Source of the DNA: Parelaphostrongylus tenuis
Lineage: Eukaryota > Nematoda > Chromadorea > Rhabditida > Metastrongylidae
NCBI GenBank assembly: GCA_019055375.1
Contig: JAHQIW010004644.1
Span: forward strand, 1 to 64,000
Reading direction: 5' to 3'
Length of the DNA stretch: 64,000 bases
Position numbers and translations under genes: made by a program. Shown here piece by piece: positions 44,801 through 56,069 of this stretch (the first letter of the stretch is position 1; the number at the start of each line of letters is the position of its first letter). The notes under the pieces were generated by a model. The model was not told where the DNA came from, did not search any database, and saw only the letters and a program-made list of their open reading frames with translations.

Positions 44801-47800
44801 TTAAAGCCTATTCACTTTTGACTTCTGGAAGTATGGTGAGTTTAGCACTAAATGAAATATTTTCTATTTTTGCGGATCATGTGAGCAAACAAAAGATTTG
44901 AAAACATACTCCAGCGTTGGTGAAGTACCTTGACAGGCGTTTCGCAGATTTTTGACATTCTGCAAAAGATTTCCAAGAGTCTTAACATTTTTTCTAAAAG
45001 CAGGATAGTACCATGTGACGTTTACAGCGTACTCCATAATATGGAAGCACATCGAAATCGATTGATACGGCAGGTCAAATGTATGAGAGTATGTTACGCA
45101 AAAGTGACTTTGCAAAAGAAAGTGCGGCGAATGGGCCAGTTCGTCAGAGATCACTCTTTAGACTGGGTTCCCAGCAATTCATATGTGTGCCGAGGCATGA
45201 AATTGACTTTCCCAAAGATAATTCATCTGCGGTAGACAAAATGCCGATATCAGATAAGCACTTTCGAAAGGAAAAAGTTCAACTTTTGCTACACATTGCT
45301 CTTCGGACAAGTATTCAAGATGCACAAATAGTGTCCGCAATGTTCTGATGCTACTACGAAGTAGCTACGAACTCTCTTATGTTGATGGCGATGGCTATAT
45401 ATGGCCAAAAGAAATTCCGAAATATTCCACTGGATTGGGAAATGGACAGAAATCACGATGGCCCTAGGAATCCCCTAAGAGAGACAATATTAAAAAAAAC
45501 ATCAGAACTGATAATCAAGAAACACTTATTGGGTTGTCCCTTAATTCCTTACACACTATTATTTTATAAAATTTTCTCCGACTGGGTTATTTGCAAAAGG
45601 CCGTGATATGCAGGAGGCAAACATTTGCATACGGCAATAGCACCATCGCTCATCTAAACACTCAGAGTTGAGTCTTGGTTTCACTACGAGTAAAACACGC
45701 GTCACGTCTACTAGCTGCCTCATGACAAAGACTTCCCAGCCCAGCTAAAGCCCAAGTTTCATGCTGAGTTAGCCCTCAGCTATCTGGAACTGAAAGAACA
45801 TGTTGATTTGGAATCTGGTAGACAACAAACAGACAATCAATGTTGACGTCGATGGCGATTAACTATGTAAATTGACCTCAGCAGTGCGAAAGAAAGGACC
45901 GAAACGACGCAGTGTTACCCATTCCAAAATGATGCTTGACCCGCCCATGACCCGCCCATGGCAAGGTCTGCTCGTCACATCTTAGAGAAACTGGACTTCC
46001 GCGGTACTAAAGACATCGTATAGCTGATTGCTCTCCATCGGATTATCATCTCTTTCGCGCCTGAAGCAGCATCCGTGGGAGGAAAATATCAAAGAATGCA
46101 ATCACCTCATGGGTGACCTCACCAACTTCTTTGATTCCGGCATTATTCTTATTGAGAGGAATTATCCATTCTTTGCCTAAGAAACAGTCTTCTCCACTGG
46201 TACACATTTGAATAAAAAAAGGTGTCAAATTACAATAAAAATCGTGGGACACCTCATTACAGTGATTTAGAAAGTTTTGTGAGAAGTCAAATAATCCTTT
46301 GCTTCATTAGAGCGCTGCTGATTTATTGAGACAAGAAAGCAAAGCGGGCATTTTTACAAACACCACTTAGACAATTTCAGGGAGGAGCTTTCTTTGCCGC
46401 CTTTCTAATTCTCCAAGTTTTTGTCAGTGGTGAATGTTTATGATGTGTCAATTTTTCGCTGTCGTCCATAATGTGCAAACAAAACCAAAGCTGTTATTGA
46501 AGTCTAGTCTGACTGACATCCCACTTCTGCACCGGACAAAAACTCTTGATTGATTTGATTTACTTTGCCAAATACAGAGAGATCACTTAAGTATCATATA
46601 ATGTTTCCTTCTCATAACAAGTTGTCCACACAGTTCACTACTTTACTTGCCACCAAGCAAACTTCATCCAATGCAATGCTCCAGAGCAAATATTGCGCAA
46701 TTTTAGTCCAGAAAAAAATTGTGCAGAACTTCATTCAATGCGATTTTAGCATTGTCACTAATCGATAGCACTACAAATCATTTTTTAGTTCACAAATTTG
46801 CATGCGATCCTTTAGGCACCTGGCTTTGAGCAATTGTTTGTTGACAACTATTCCTCGACCGAAGTGCCATCAAGATCAAAGCACTGTGAGGAGCTGAAGA
46901 TACCTCAAATGGACCATTTCTTAACTCTAATTCTCTCTTTGGGACATAGTCAATAATTTCGCCGGTCTCGTAAATGACCGATCGACAGCACCGTGGTTTC
47001 GTAAGAAATCGGCTCATATATGTATTTTTATGAAGGCTGAATGATGCTGAACAAGGACCCCTGTGTAGTCTTGGTTGATAGGTGAGCAAAGAATTGATTT
47101 CTTACAACAATTTGCTTGCTTTTCCAAGATGAACGCTACTTATATCATCAGCTTTATTCACTCTCTAATTCTTTTTGATGCTGGGCAATGGCATGAGGTG
47201 TGACTACAAGATTGCTGATATACGAGTCAAGCTTAGAGCATATGCAAAGGATGCAAACCTCAGCGACATTCTTCCGGGTACGTGCGTGTTCGCGTCGCAC
47301 TATATGAGCACTCACCTTTCACTGAGATAGGTTTCGGTGATATTCTACGTAATCAGAAAATTTCAGTGAACGTAGAAAAAAATCCGACAATTGCTTAGCT
47401 TTCAGTAAAGCGGTCGAGAGAGGGTTTGATGTCTCGTCGTAGACTTTTCAGTATTCAAATGGAAAATGTTTGCAGTGCAACATAGAATGGCTCAGATATT
47501 AGAATGTGAAAAATCGCTCGTTACCAGCTGCACCTTAAGTGAAGTGAAATGTTCTGTGTAATATTTCACTCACTAAATCGTCTATATTACAGCAGTACTT
47601 GATAGGAGGTGCTTTCACTCATGGTCAATTTTCTGCTGAAAAATCACTGAACGTGAACGTAGTAACTTTTGTTTTGTCTGCTCGGGGATGATAAATTAAA
47701 AGTGATGTCGGCGTCGTAGAGTTGATTATCAGTTTTGCTGTAATTTTTTGTGAACGCTAAACAGCTGATTTAGCAGTTTTGCGTTGCTTTAGTTTAGTTT

Positions 47801-48458
47801 CACCGTCACATTTCTCTTGCACTTTCGCTGCGAAACTGTGCTAAATGATCTTAATGCGGCCAATGGCTTTCAGTTAGCACGGTCACGATGAGTCATTGAA
47901 TAACTCAATCAAAACTTGTACCATTTATTGAGCCTTTCATAAGGTCCATATTAGGTAAATGGGCATGTAAGTAAAGAAGTAAATGGCACTTACCCAGTGG
48001 AGAGACGTGTTTCGGCATGACAGCCTCGTCACTTTTACGGTGCCTTTCGGTTCAGAGAGTTCCGCGTGTATTTCGGCGTCGGTTCTTATATACAGGGGAT
48101 ATCTCCCGCCTAACTGACTTAACCGTAATGCACCGTGCAATTGACGAGATATATATTGCTTTAGGCGAGGTCTCAAAAATGCACGAAACGGAAGGTATGA
48201 CTATTACTACTATAGTGGCAATTCGCTTGAGCAACAGTAGCGTTTCATGACACGAGGAAAGACAGGATGCGGACAGAATTTGTCTGCGAGGCACGGCTAA
48301 ACGGTTGAGCTCTTAATACCGTAAGGTTTGAACTTGAGGAGGTAAACAGTAGGTGTTCAAATATGATGCAACTATGTGACATAGGTTTCACATAAAATTA
48401 TGTTGCAATGCCCGTGCCAGCGACTCTCTAAACGCCACAGCGTATTTAACCCCATAAC
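44801..48458. other. Mostly unassigned
   Basis: The best open frame, 45079-45348 (plus), reads ESMLRKSDFAKESAANGPVR and RLGSQQFICVPRHEIDFPKD. It overlaps another at 44930-45235 in a different frame, and I cannot tell which, if either, is real. Near 48003-48035 the minus strand has GTGACGAGGCTGTCATGCCG then AAACACG, a ruined hammerhead of the CACGTG type with stem II intact. Confidence 0.35.
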
Positions 48459-48474
48459 AATTACGTTACAATAT
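48459..48474. repeat. Left 16-bp flanking direct repeat
   Basis: AATTACGTTACAATAT recurs exactly at 49277-49292. The length fits a target-site duplication made by target-primed reverse transcription. Confidence 0.72.
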
Positions 48475-48523
48475 AATTCCAAAAAAAGAATGATTTAAGC
48501 TCAAAAAGGGGTTGGTAAGCCCA

Positions 48524-48572
48524 GGGTCATACACCGGTGTTTTCGGAGGTTCGTCCTCCTCATCAGTGACCC
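48524..48572 (-). ncRNA. Hammerhead in the inverted unit
   Basis: Same ribozyme as the direct units, but one extra A follows GAAA (TTTTC on the plus strand, 48540-48544). That could disturb the junction between core and stem III, so this copy may be impaired. Confidence 0.72.
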
Positions 48573-48859
48573 CCGCCCCACATTCAGCCCTGCATTGAAG
48601 CAAGGAGGGTGGCGTATGTGGTGATGGCACAGTGTACTATGACACTGTACCATCACCACCTTTTTGAAACCCCCAAAAGGGGGTTTTTGAAACCCCCTTT
48701 TTGGGGGTTTCAAAAAACAGTCGATCTTTTGATATAGTTTTGATCTAACAGCAAAAATCTATCGACTGAGAGGTGGTGATGGTACAGTGTCATAGTACAC
48801 TGTGCCATCACCACATACGCCACCCTCCTTGCTTCAATGCAGGGCTGAATGTGGGGCGG

Positions 48860-48907
48860 GGGTCACTGATGAGGAGGACGAACCTCCGAAACACCGGTGT
48901 ATGACCC
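48860..48907 (+). ncRNA. Hammerhead ribozyme, near-ideal
   Basis: GGGTCA (48860-48865) pairs perfectly with TGACCC (48902-48907) as stem I. CTGATGA lies at 48866-48872. Stem II GGAGG/CCTCC has an ACGAA loop. GAAA lies at 48888-48891. Stem III is the palindrome CACCGGTG (48892-48899), then T and cleavage A (48901). Every conserved base is present. The loopless palindromic stem III favours pairing of two ribozymes, typical of retrozymes and tandem satellites. Confidence 0.9.
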
Positions 48908-49129
48908 TGGGCTTACCAACCCCTTTTTTGAGCTTAAATCATTCTTTTTTTGGAATTATATTGAATGTTTTTTAGGGGTTTCAAAAACAGTCGATCTTTT
49001 GATATAGTTTTGATCTAACAGCAAAAATCTATCGACTGAGAGGTGGTGATGGTACAGTGTCATAGTACACTGTGCCATCACCACATACGCCACCCTCCTT
49101 GCTTCAATGCAGGGCTGAATGTGGGGCGG

Positions 49130-49177
49130 GGGTCACTGATGAGGAGGACGAACCTCCGAAACACCGGTGTATGACCC
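49130..49177 (+). ncRNA. Hammerhead ribozyme, second direct unit
   Basis: Identical to the 48860-48907 ribozyme, 270 bp downstream, with cleavage after 49171. Cleavage at both sites would release a 270-nt RNA (48902-49171). Confidence 0.9.
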
Positions 49178-49276
49178 TGGGCTTACCAACCCCTTTTTTG
49201 AGCTTAAATCATTCTTTTTTTGGAATTATACTGAATGTTTTTTGGGGGTTTCAAAAACAGTCGATCTTTTGATATA

Positions 49277-49292
49277 ATTACGTTACAATATG
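49277..49292. repeat. Right 16-bp flanking direct repeat
   Basis: Second exact copy of AATTACGTTACAATAT, directly after the last partial unit. Confidence 0.72.
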
Positions 49293-49549
49293 GCGTGGCA
49301 CACGACGAGATCACGCGGCGTACTACAATGAATTTGGTAGTTTTTTGGTCAGAATTAGATTTTTATCGCAACTAAAGCGAATTTTATCACCAATAATTAT
49401 TGAAAATGATAGAGCTATCATCAAAGCTAGCTGTAGTAAGAAAGATGCCCATCTTTCCTTGTCACATATTGGGTCAGCACTGCTATACTCCCAGATCAAG
49501 TCTGGCATCAATTCATCGATCACGGAAGGATGGAAGGTTTAGTAAGCCT

Positions 49550-49625
49550 TAAGCGAGAGAGCGAACAAGTGTGTACCGCTTATCCCTTCTAATCACTGCG
49601 CCACATGCCCTACAGTAAGATGTAT
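49550..49625 (-). repeat. tRNA-like SINE fragment
   Basis: Minus strand GGCATGTGGCGCAGTGATTA then GAAGGGATAAGCGG resembles the head of the 57 and 61 kb tRNA-like units (GACGCAGTGGTTAGAGGAGC). The B-box end is not clear. Confidence 0.4.
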
Positions 49626-49888
49626 GGTTCAAAAACGTTTCGTCGGCACTATCTAGCAATCGCACGTAGTGATATTTAGTAAAAAGCCACTCATGATTTT
49701 CGATAGAACAGTTTTTATAAGATCGGAGAACCTGCTGCATATCGTTGTTCTGAGAGTGGGCAACAAAGTTTGGCAGTGAATTCTTCTCAGTTATTTCGGG
49801 AAAGACTTTCTTGCAAGAAATTTAAAACCTATTTCAGCAAAAACATCGTAACGTTGTAACCTCATAAATTGTTATTATATGTGAAATT

Positions 49889-50170
49889 ATGACAATTAGA
49901 GTAGTTCCTTTTTACTCCTTTACATCTTCAGCAATTTTATTTAATACTATCGGAACTAAATGGGGATTTGTAGCACTTACTACTTCCTGTGTAGTATTTC
50001 TCGCAAAGACTTTTACTCTTGCCGCCTCTGTTTTTAGGAACCACCGCTACTTGGAAAGGTTATACAACACTTCAATGAAGTGGAAAGGTGCAAAAAGTCG
50101 GTATAGGGATAACATCATTTTGGAAAGATCTAAGTGGAAGCGCGCTCGTTCTGTTGCTTCTTCCAAATGA
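49889..50170 (+). CDS. Small ORF with a hydrophobic half and a basic tail
   Basis: Open for 93 codons from ATG to TGA. Residues about 10-50 are hydrophobic (SSAILFNTIG, WGFVALTTSCVVFLAKTF) and could be one or two membrane helices. Residues 51-93 are strongly basic (RNHRYLERLYNTSMKWKGAK, RSKWKRARS). The contrast looks less random than neighbouring frames, but there is no relative in the window and no recognised family. It could be a chance frame or a single exon. Confidence 0.25.
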   Translation: MTIRVVPFYSFTSSAILFNTIGTKWGFVALTTSCVVFLAKTFTLAASVFRNHRYLERLYNTSMKWKGAKSRYRDNIILERSKWKRARSVASSK

Positions 50171-50770
50171 CTTTATTAGCCAGAAGTATAAGAGGTGACT
50201 TCAAGCACTCTCACAATTCTCAGTTGAGACTTGCTAACTGAGAATTTTTTTCCTTGTTTCAAATCTGCAGACCAAGTACAGTGATGTACTGCAGGTGGAA
50301 GGAGTATCAAGTGACAAATCCTTATTTTCAGCAGCTCAACTAAAACAGCACCGAATGCTTGCGCACAAAACTATTTCAACACAGTTGTCGCAAAAGAAAC
50401 TGTTACAACACAGAAATGCTGAATCAGCTTTTTCTAAGTTCCCATGAAAAATTCTTCCAAAGGCAATAGTTATACAACGCCAACGGCGTTTTCGATTTCT
50501 CAATTGCAAAGCAGACGAAAATCTCATGCTTGTCAAAATAGTAGTGCTAATTCACCTTTGACGTTATTTGGATAGAGGTATAAATATTCACCAGGGTGAC
50601 TTATACTCTTCTCTTATAAATACGCGAGCAAGAGTTTTACCATCTAGCGGTGAAAATTGTAGTAGTAATGCACGTAAACTAACTGCATTGAATTCTAGCC
50701 ATTTCGCTATTACGCCGTTCGTTTCGGGCCTTTTCTCAGAACCACGCTCAAATTTCAATATGTCTAAAAA

Positions 50771-51021
50771 TTATTATTTGAGCCAACATGTCGTGTAGTC
50801 TGTTTATGGGCACTTGTACAATCCAATACACGTGTTTCGGTCTTCACAGCCTCGTAAATTGTACGTCTTTGCTCACTCTATATAGGATGGATGTAGTCTC
50901 CTGAGAGGACTGGATGCAGAGGAAGTGCCTGCCCGACTTCGAGGCTGCCAAGGTCAAAATACGTGCATCGCACTGTACAAGTTCCCAGAAACACACCACA
51001 TGGCATGTTGCCTAAAATAAT
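50771..51021. repeat. Decayed palindromic pair of PLE terminal repeats
   Basis: ATTATTTGAGCCAACATGTC at the left and ACATGGCATGTTGCCTAAAA then TAATG at the right mirror each other. The minus-strand ribozyme (about 50822-50862) keeps GAAACACGTGTA, but its core reads TTTACGA. The plus-strand one (about 50948-50992) has lost CTGA and GAAA. Confidence 0.58.
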
Positions 51022-51424
51022 GATTATCAGGTAACCTATTAGGCATATAGATTTTTGAGAATGGATTTAAAAAACTTGAATCAAAGGTTCAACGTGATAT
51101 TATTTTGTTTAGAGGGCCATATGAATGCTAAAGGTCTATGAAGAGATTTATAGCATTCACACAATTCTCAGTTGTAAACTTGTTAACTATGGGAGATCCA
51201 CGATTGCTGAAATTCACTTCCTTACCATGTATAATGAGAAAGATCAGTAGAGGAAATTTCAACTGTAACGCAAGTGGAATGATACCTCACTGTATGAAAC
51301 TGAGAAAAAGTAAAGAATAGTCTTGGAACTAATCTTTAGATATTCATTTTATCTAACCACTTTTAGCGGTGGTATGATGTTACAAATATATACCCATTAA
51401 TGTAGAGCAATGTGCAAAGCTTTC

Positions 51425-51497
51425 GCGTCAGGCGGGAGTAGAACCCGCACTTCATTCTTTCCGGGAATGCGCGCTCTATCCGTTATACCACTGGCGC
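51425..51497 (-). tRNA. tRNA-like sequence, probably a pseudogene
   Basis: Minus strand, 73 nt. The acceptor GCGCCAG pairs with CTGACGC (one mismatch). The T arm GCGGG/CCCGC is perfect with a seven-base TTCTACT loop. CATTC/GAATG makes a perfect anticodon-type stem around CCGGAAA. The D stem is weak, there are extra bases before the anticodon stem, and the base before the anticodon is C not T. The anticodon (GGA, or CCG with shifted pairing) is therefore unsafe. GGTTCTACTCC and TGGTATAACGG resemble the B and A boxes. Confidence 0.4.
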
Positions 51498-52219
51498 CCA
51501 TTTTACACATCTCTTTCTACGCTTCAGCGCTCCTATCTGCTGGCCGCCAACAGTCAACGGCCTGGCCCGACGAGTCGATCTCGACATTGAACCCAGTCAC
51601 GCTGACAAATATTGGGTATCAAAGATCAAACGAGATTCTTTTTATTTAACCGCTTGTGGCGCCTTTGTGAGCTCATCGACAAATTCAAAAGACGTATCGA
51701 GACGATGTGCGTTGTTCGTTGAGTTCAGTGTTGGTTCAAGACATTCCGTAAAGAGGGAGACCGATTGACCGACAAGCTAAAAGAGGGGAGTCACAAGAAG
51801 TCGATCGTCAAACAGTCGCATTGAATTTGAGAAAATCTATGGTGAGCTGCCTGATATTAAATGACGAGCCTGATTGTGATTTGAAACATTCTTTAGAAGA
51901 ACTGAACTTTCTTGTCAAAAAATCCTCATATGGTTTGAATTAGAAGAATTAGTCACAGATATAAATTCTAGAAAATGTTTCACTGAACTATTTTGCATCA
52001 AAGACCCCTAATGACTTTAGAAAAGTCAGAGAGGTGCTATAGTCCGCCACAGTGACGTCAATGGCATTCGAGCGCTAAGTTGCGATTTTATCGCTGTCAT
52101 ACAAATGATTTCATGGAAAATATAGAAGATGTGATTTCAGTCAAGTATACAATTGACTAATTTGTTCAAGAGCTAAAAGTAAAACTTACAAGCAAGGAGA
52201 GGCATCCGACCTAGCTTAT
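51498..52219. other. No recognised gene
   Basis: Upstream flank of copy D. Nothing assigned. Confidence 0.3.
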
Positions 52220-52546
52220 TACGATTCTGTTCTAAACAATCGCGATAGTGTTGGGATGTGGAGTGATGCCACCAAGTTCAGGTAATCATTGGAAAATGCG
52301 CAGAGAAGTACGCAGTCTCGCATGGGTCAAAATGCGACTGATCATACATACTATCTGATGAAAGGCTTCGCGTTTTAAGTCGTTGATGTTATCGAACAGC
52401 AAGGTCGTAGCGCTCCACTTCCTGACGCTATAATCTCGTCCATTTTGGGCCAGTTTTCTGTCCAGATCAGCTACGATCCACTGGAATGCAAGAACATAGC
52501 TGTAAGTCAAATGCCGACAATGGCCAATATGTCCTCAAACCGTTGA
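52220..52546 (+). pseudogene. Copy D of the three-exon gene, exon 2 missing
   Basis: Exon 1 is reduced to its last part (IVLGCGVMPPSSG, ending at 52280 before GTAATC). Only about 100 bases separate it from exon 3 (52379-52546), so exon 2 and most of both introns are deleted. Exon 3 is open and well kept: VVDVIEQQGRSAPLPDAIIS, SILGQFSVQISYDPLECKN and SQMPTMANMSSNR, then TGA. Its acceptor reads TTTTAA|G where the other copies have TTTTAG|G. No mini-gene follows. Confidence 0.62.
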
Positions 52547-54762
52547 TATAATTTTTGAAGACACACCCATGGTGTATAAAGGCACTTAGAAAAGCTATCT
52601 AATGCTTGGAAATCATTCTCCTTGGTAAAGTGAAAATGATTTAGTTATAAGAAAAGAATATTCAATCAACTTCTTCCTCGCAGCTTTTGAAAGTGTTTTC
52701 GAGGTAATTTTAGGTCTTCTCAAAACTTTTGTCACTACAGCAAACGCCAATTTCATTAATGAGAAGTAATAAAATTTGCTAAGCGTAAGATCATCGCTCA
52801 AAATCTGCTCCGTCGTCATTTTCGCGCTCCATTTCTAACCAAGCATCACCGTTAAGGAAAAGTGGATTTTTTCAGTAATAACGTCGTCCTAACCATTGGT
52901 TGCCACCAAATTAACAAGGAACTTCAACTCCACGTCCACATCGATTTGAACCAAAGGCTATGCTCATAATCTTTCGGGAGCGGACTGGACCGATTCATTG
53001 AGACTTGTTGTCAGCTGGAGAGACGATCAACGCCAAGCGCCACTGTGAGCACTTTGGACCGCTGCAATCGGGCCTTGTCACCTTTACGTCTCTGCAATCT
53101 CATCTCATCCTGCTTTAAAAGAACGCAAGGATGCATGTCGCTAATTGACAAGGAGGAAATCGATCGAACTGGGCTGATAGTTGCTGGATCATTCGCCCTA
53201 CAGTTCTGACTTGTCGCCTTCTGACTATCACTTCTTTCTGTCATTGGACCACTCCCTAAACAAAAGAAATCTCGAGTCATTATTTATTTGGGTCTAAGAT
53301 TGACAGTTGTTTTTGAATTCAAGGACAATGAGCTTTATGAGCGTGGTATTGGTTTGCTGCCTGAGAGTTGGGGACGTTTGTTGAGGAACTTTGATTATTT
53401 ATGGTAGTAAAATTTGGTGTTTCTTGATTTAGCGTCAAAATATATAAGAAAATCTGTTGCAAATTTACTTCGATGGTACTGTTCAAGGCTGATACGGACC
53501 CTAATATAATTTTTTTATTCGTTTCTCTCTCGTTAAGTCATCTTCTCTAGTGATGATCTTTATAAAACCGTGACGTCCACGAAACCTGTATAGTCATAAA
53601 ATGATTTGAATCTGTAAATCGAAAGTTGACTTTGAGTACGGATCCGTTCCCAAATAGTTCCTATGCCCACAGTTAAAGATTCGACTTGATCGATATCGAA
53701 GAAGGGGACCATAACGAGTATAGTACAGCGAGTAGTAGTTCAGTGGGAAAGGTTGATGTCCCAAAATTTGGTGACTCAAATATCGAATGTTCGGTTTAGT
53801 CGTTGATGTGTTCGATGTAGAAGAGTGGAGTAAAGTGCTGCCACGCGGAAATATTTATATTTATCATAAGGGGAAAAAGAGGCTGAAATAAACAACAATT
53901 ACATAATAATACATAGAATGTACAAATAACGGTATAAGGGTAGGTTACGTAAAGAAGCAATCGATCGATGGACTGTCGTAGTTCGATCGATCAAAGGTCA
54001 ACTCCGCACAGGTGATGTGTTAACACGTCACAAATGCATGAGGTTGATTAGCGAGATCCCAACACACAATGCACGAGAAGTATTGATACTAGGCAGAATG
54101 TTTTCAAGCATCGATCAAGAGACGTAGAGTTGGTGAGTTTCCATGGTTGTCTCGGAAGGCGGGACCCCGGGGTGACAAGCAAGATTGGTGGCTTGTGCAT
54201 ATCCTATGCATATCCTAATATCCTTTTGCGGACGGCGCGATTTTTGACTGACGGGCGCTTCCGCGGGCTACGAAGAGAGGGTACCAGCGCCTGCTCCAAA
54301 GCTAGTGTGGTAGTTTCTTAATGAATATTGCACTTTTTTCATCAATGTATGAGATTTCTAAATCAATCATTAGTCAAATAAAATAGAACAAACTTCATAA
54401 TGTTACTTTTACTAAAAAATAGCGTAATTGCTCCATTCAGTATCTACACTTTCAGAGAGAAAAACCGAGTTTCTTTAAAGGCATTATTCATAATCTTTAT
54501 CGGACATTTCCACAATATTTATTCATACTTATCCATAATCGTGTCATTCTATTTCTTTCAGTTTTCGAACACTTTATTGCATAGAGTGCATAAAATTCAT
54601 CATACTAACAAAAATTAGAAAACAATGAATTCATCAAAATAGTGCTGCTTATTGGATGCAATCCCACTTCACGTATAATTCTCAATATTTTTGATCTATA
54701 AAAATCGAAAAAACTTATCTTGATTAGTTAACGCGAGGTTGGTTAATTAGTCGTACTAATTC
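52547..54762. other. No recognised gene
   Basis: The frame at 53011-53280 (minus) is open but motif-free. The remainder, including an AT-rich patch near 54300-54700, shows nothing I can assign. Confidence 0.35.
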
Positions 54763-54797
54763 GGCTGACATTCCAGCAACCCGCATTCTTCAGAGCC
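54763..54797 (-). ncRNA. Decayed hammerhead, CTGAAGA type
   Basis: Minus strand GGCT, CTGAAGA (54787-54793), then GGAA where GAAA is expected, and AGCC completing a perfect stem I. The surrounding 80 bases match 23390-23475. It marks the 3' end of PLE6. Confidence 0.5.
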
Positions 54798-54951
54798 TGG
54801 ATGTAAGTACTAATAGACTGTTTGAATGATTTGGCGGATTCTATTTATATGCTCCCTAGGTCAGGTTAAAAGCTGCAACGAAGAAAGGGCGCGAGATCTC
54901 GTGTGATGGTTGACGCATTCGTCCTGTCGGATCATTCGGGGCTTCTGGCGT

Positions 54952-55300
54952 TTATCCAAAATACCTCAAGGGTTTTGCGCGTAGATGATTTTGATAGATG
55001 ATTTTGACCTGCGCTAGGATTGCGACAGTCACATCAAAATCTTTGTTGTTGCATTTTTGTGGCCTGTGTAAACCTAAAGGTTTGGTTTCATCTAATTTAG
55101 ATTTGTTATCTGGACGTTCTTTTATGCGGATGAAAAGTAGTCCATCCGTTTCGCCTATGTATTCTTCCCCGCATGTCTTACATGTTAGCAAAATCTCATA
55201 CAATCCCCCCTCCTTTCCGTTAGGGCGGATTATACAGTTCTTGATGTTGCACCATCGATCGTATTGTCTATTGCGGATCAGCTGATGGCGTATTTTTTCA
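54952..55300 (-). pseudogene. PLE6: GIY-YIG fragment
   Basis: One frame (55203-54952) reads YEILLTCKTCGEEYIGETDG, RIKERPDNKSKL and LGLHRPQKCNNKDFDVTVAI. The YIGET core is intact, unlike PLE1 and PLE2. Upstream (to 55300) the linker is recognisable from its match to 23880-23960 (ATCAGCTGATGGCGTA and neighbours). RT is absent. It is the same subfamily as PLE2 by both protein and terminal repeat. Confidence 0.7.
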
Positions 55301-56060
55301 TCATTACTGCAGTCCAGGATCCCATTTCTCAGATCTTTGCGTAATTTCGTTCGAATTCTTTATTCATAGCTATGGTATGCGAAGAAGAGATGGAGTTATA
55401 GCGGTTCTTTCTCGTCATCTAAACTCTGATTGAGCTTCTTGGTAAAATCGTATTTCTTACTACTGTGAAAGATCCTGGCAGTCATTTGATAACTAAAATA
55501 AAGTGAGTTTGAGCGATGTACTCTATTCCTTAAGTGGCCTCTTTATTCGCTGTAACAGTCAAAAAAAATTTGTCTCACACTCAAGCATTTCTCGTCGAGG
55601 AAAATTCTTTTCATAAGCAATCAATAGTCATTGGTTTAGGCGAATCAAAGCAAATGAAATGGTGTACTTGGCCTTTCAAAAAGACCTTTTGAAGTGAACC
55701 AGCAGTCAAGAGAAGACTAAATTCCGGAAATATGGATCATTTTCGATGTCAGCTTCCTGTTTTGACTTCTTGTTATATATACCATCCAATAGTGAAATTT
55801 CGAAAATTTTGATGTAATATCTCACTTTCAGAATGGCTTTTTTAGTGCGCTTTAACAATAACAATTGAAATATCTTTCACGCTTGAGCATTTTCCACCGA
55901 AGAAAGTTTTTTCGCTATACTTTTGAAGATTCTTCGATAGTTCGAATCTCAACGAATTTCATAATAACTTTGCTTTTGAACGGAACTCCTTATTCTACTG
56001 TAGAAGTCAAAAGAAGGTCACGTTTTGCAGGTTTTGGCTTAGTGACTGTGAATCAATATG
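55301..56060. other. Weak internal repeats, no gene
   Basis: Segments near 55555, 55855 and 55990 resemble each other (TGTAACAGTCAAAA, TTTAACAATAACAA and CTGTAGAAGTCAAAAG contexts) and 13682. They may be an old tandem or dispersed repeat. Confidence 0.3.
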
Positions 56061-56069
56061 ATCTTTACA

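Larger units (their letters stand above)
48475..49276. mobile_element. Retrozyme-like tandem repeat, 270-bp unit
   Basis: Two direct units with a period of exactly 270 bp (TCGATCTTTTGATAT at 48721, 48991 and 49261) follow a third partial unit in inverted orientation (48475-48660). Total length is 802 bp, close to three units. The direct units differ at only a few positions, so the array is young. Each carries a hammerhead and a strong hairpin (GTGGTGATGGTACAGTGT against ACACTGTGCCATCACCAC). No protein is encoded. Tandem ribozyme monomers of 200-400 bp with ends bounded by a target duplication match retrozymes, non-autonomous elements copied through small circular RNAs. The inverted unit also gives a long hairpin with the first direct unit. 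Confidence 0.75.

Noticed and set aside
44930..45348. Two overlapping plus-strand frames as a gene
   Set aside because: The two frames conflict, no consistent splice structure joins them, and neither has a known motif; mentioned only in the spacer entry.
48003..48035. A further hammerhead near 48.0 kb
   Set aside because: Stem II and GAAACACG are present, but the core starts GTGACGA and stem I does not pair, so it is at best a relic.
48501..49272. Open frames inside the 270-bp repeat (such as 49072-49272 plus, 48501-48713 minus)
   Set aside because: They follow the ribozyme and hairpin sequence, encode Pro/Gly/His-rich filler, and differ by orientation of the unit.
51425..51497. A functional tRNA-Arg or tRNA-Ser gene
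   Set aside because: Acceptor and T arm are good, but the D arm is weak, T33 is missing and the anticodon cannot be fixed, so it is listed only as tRNA-like.
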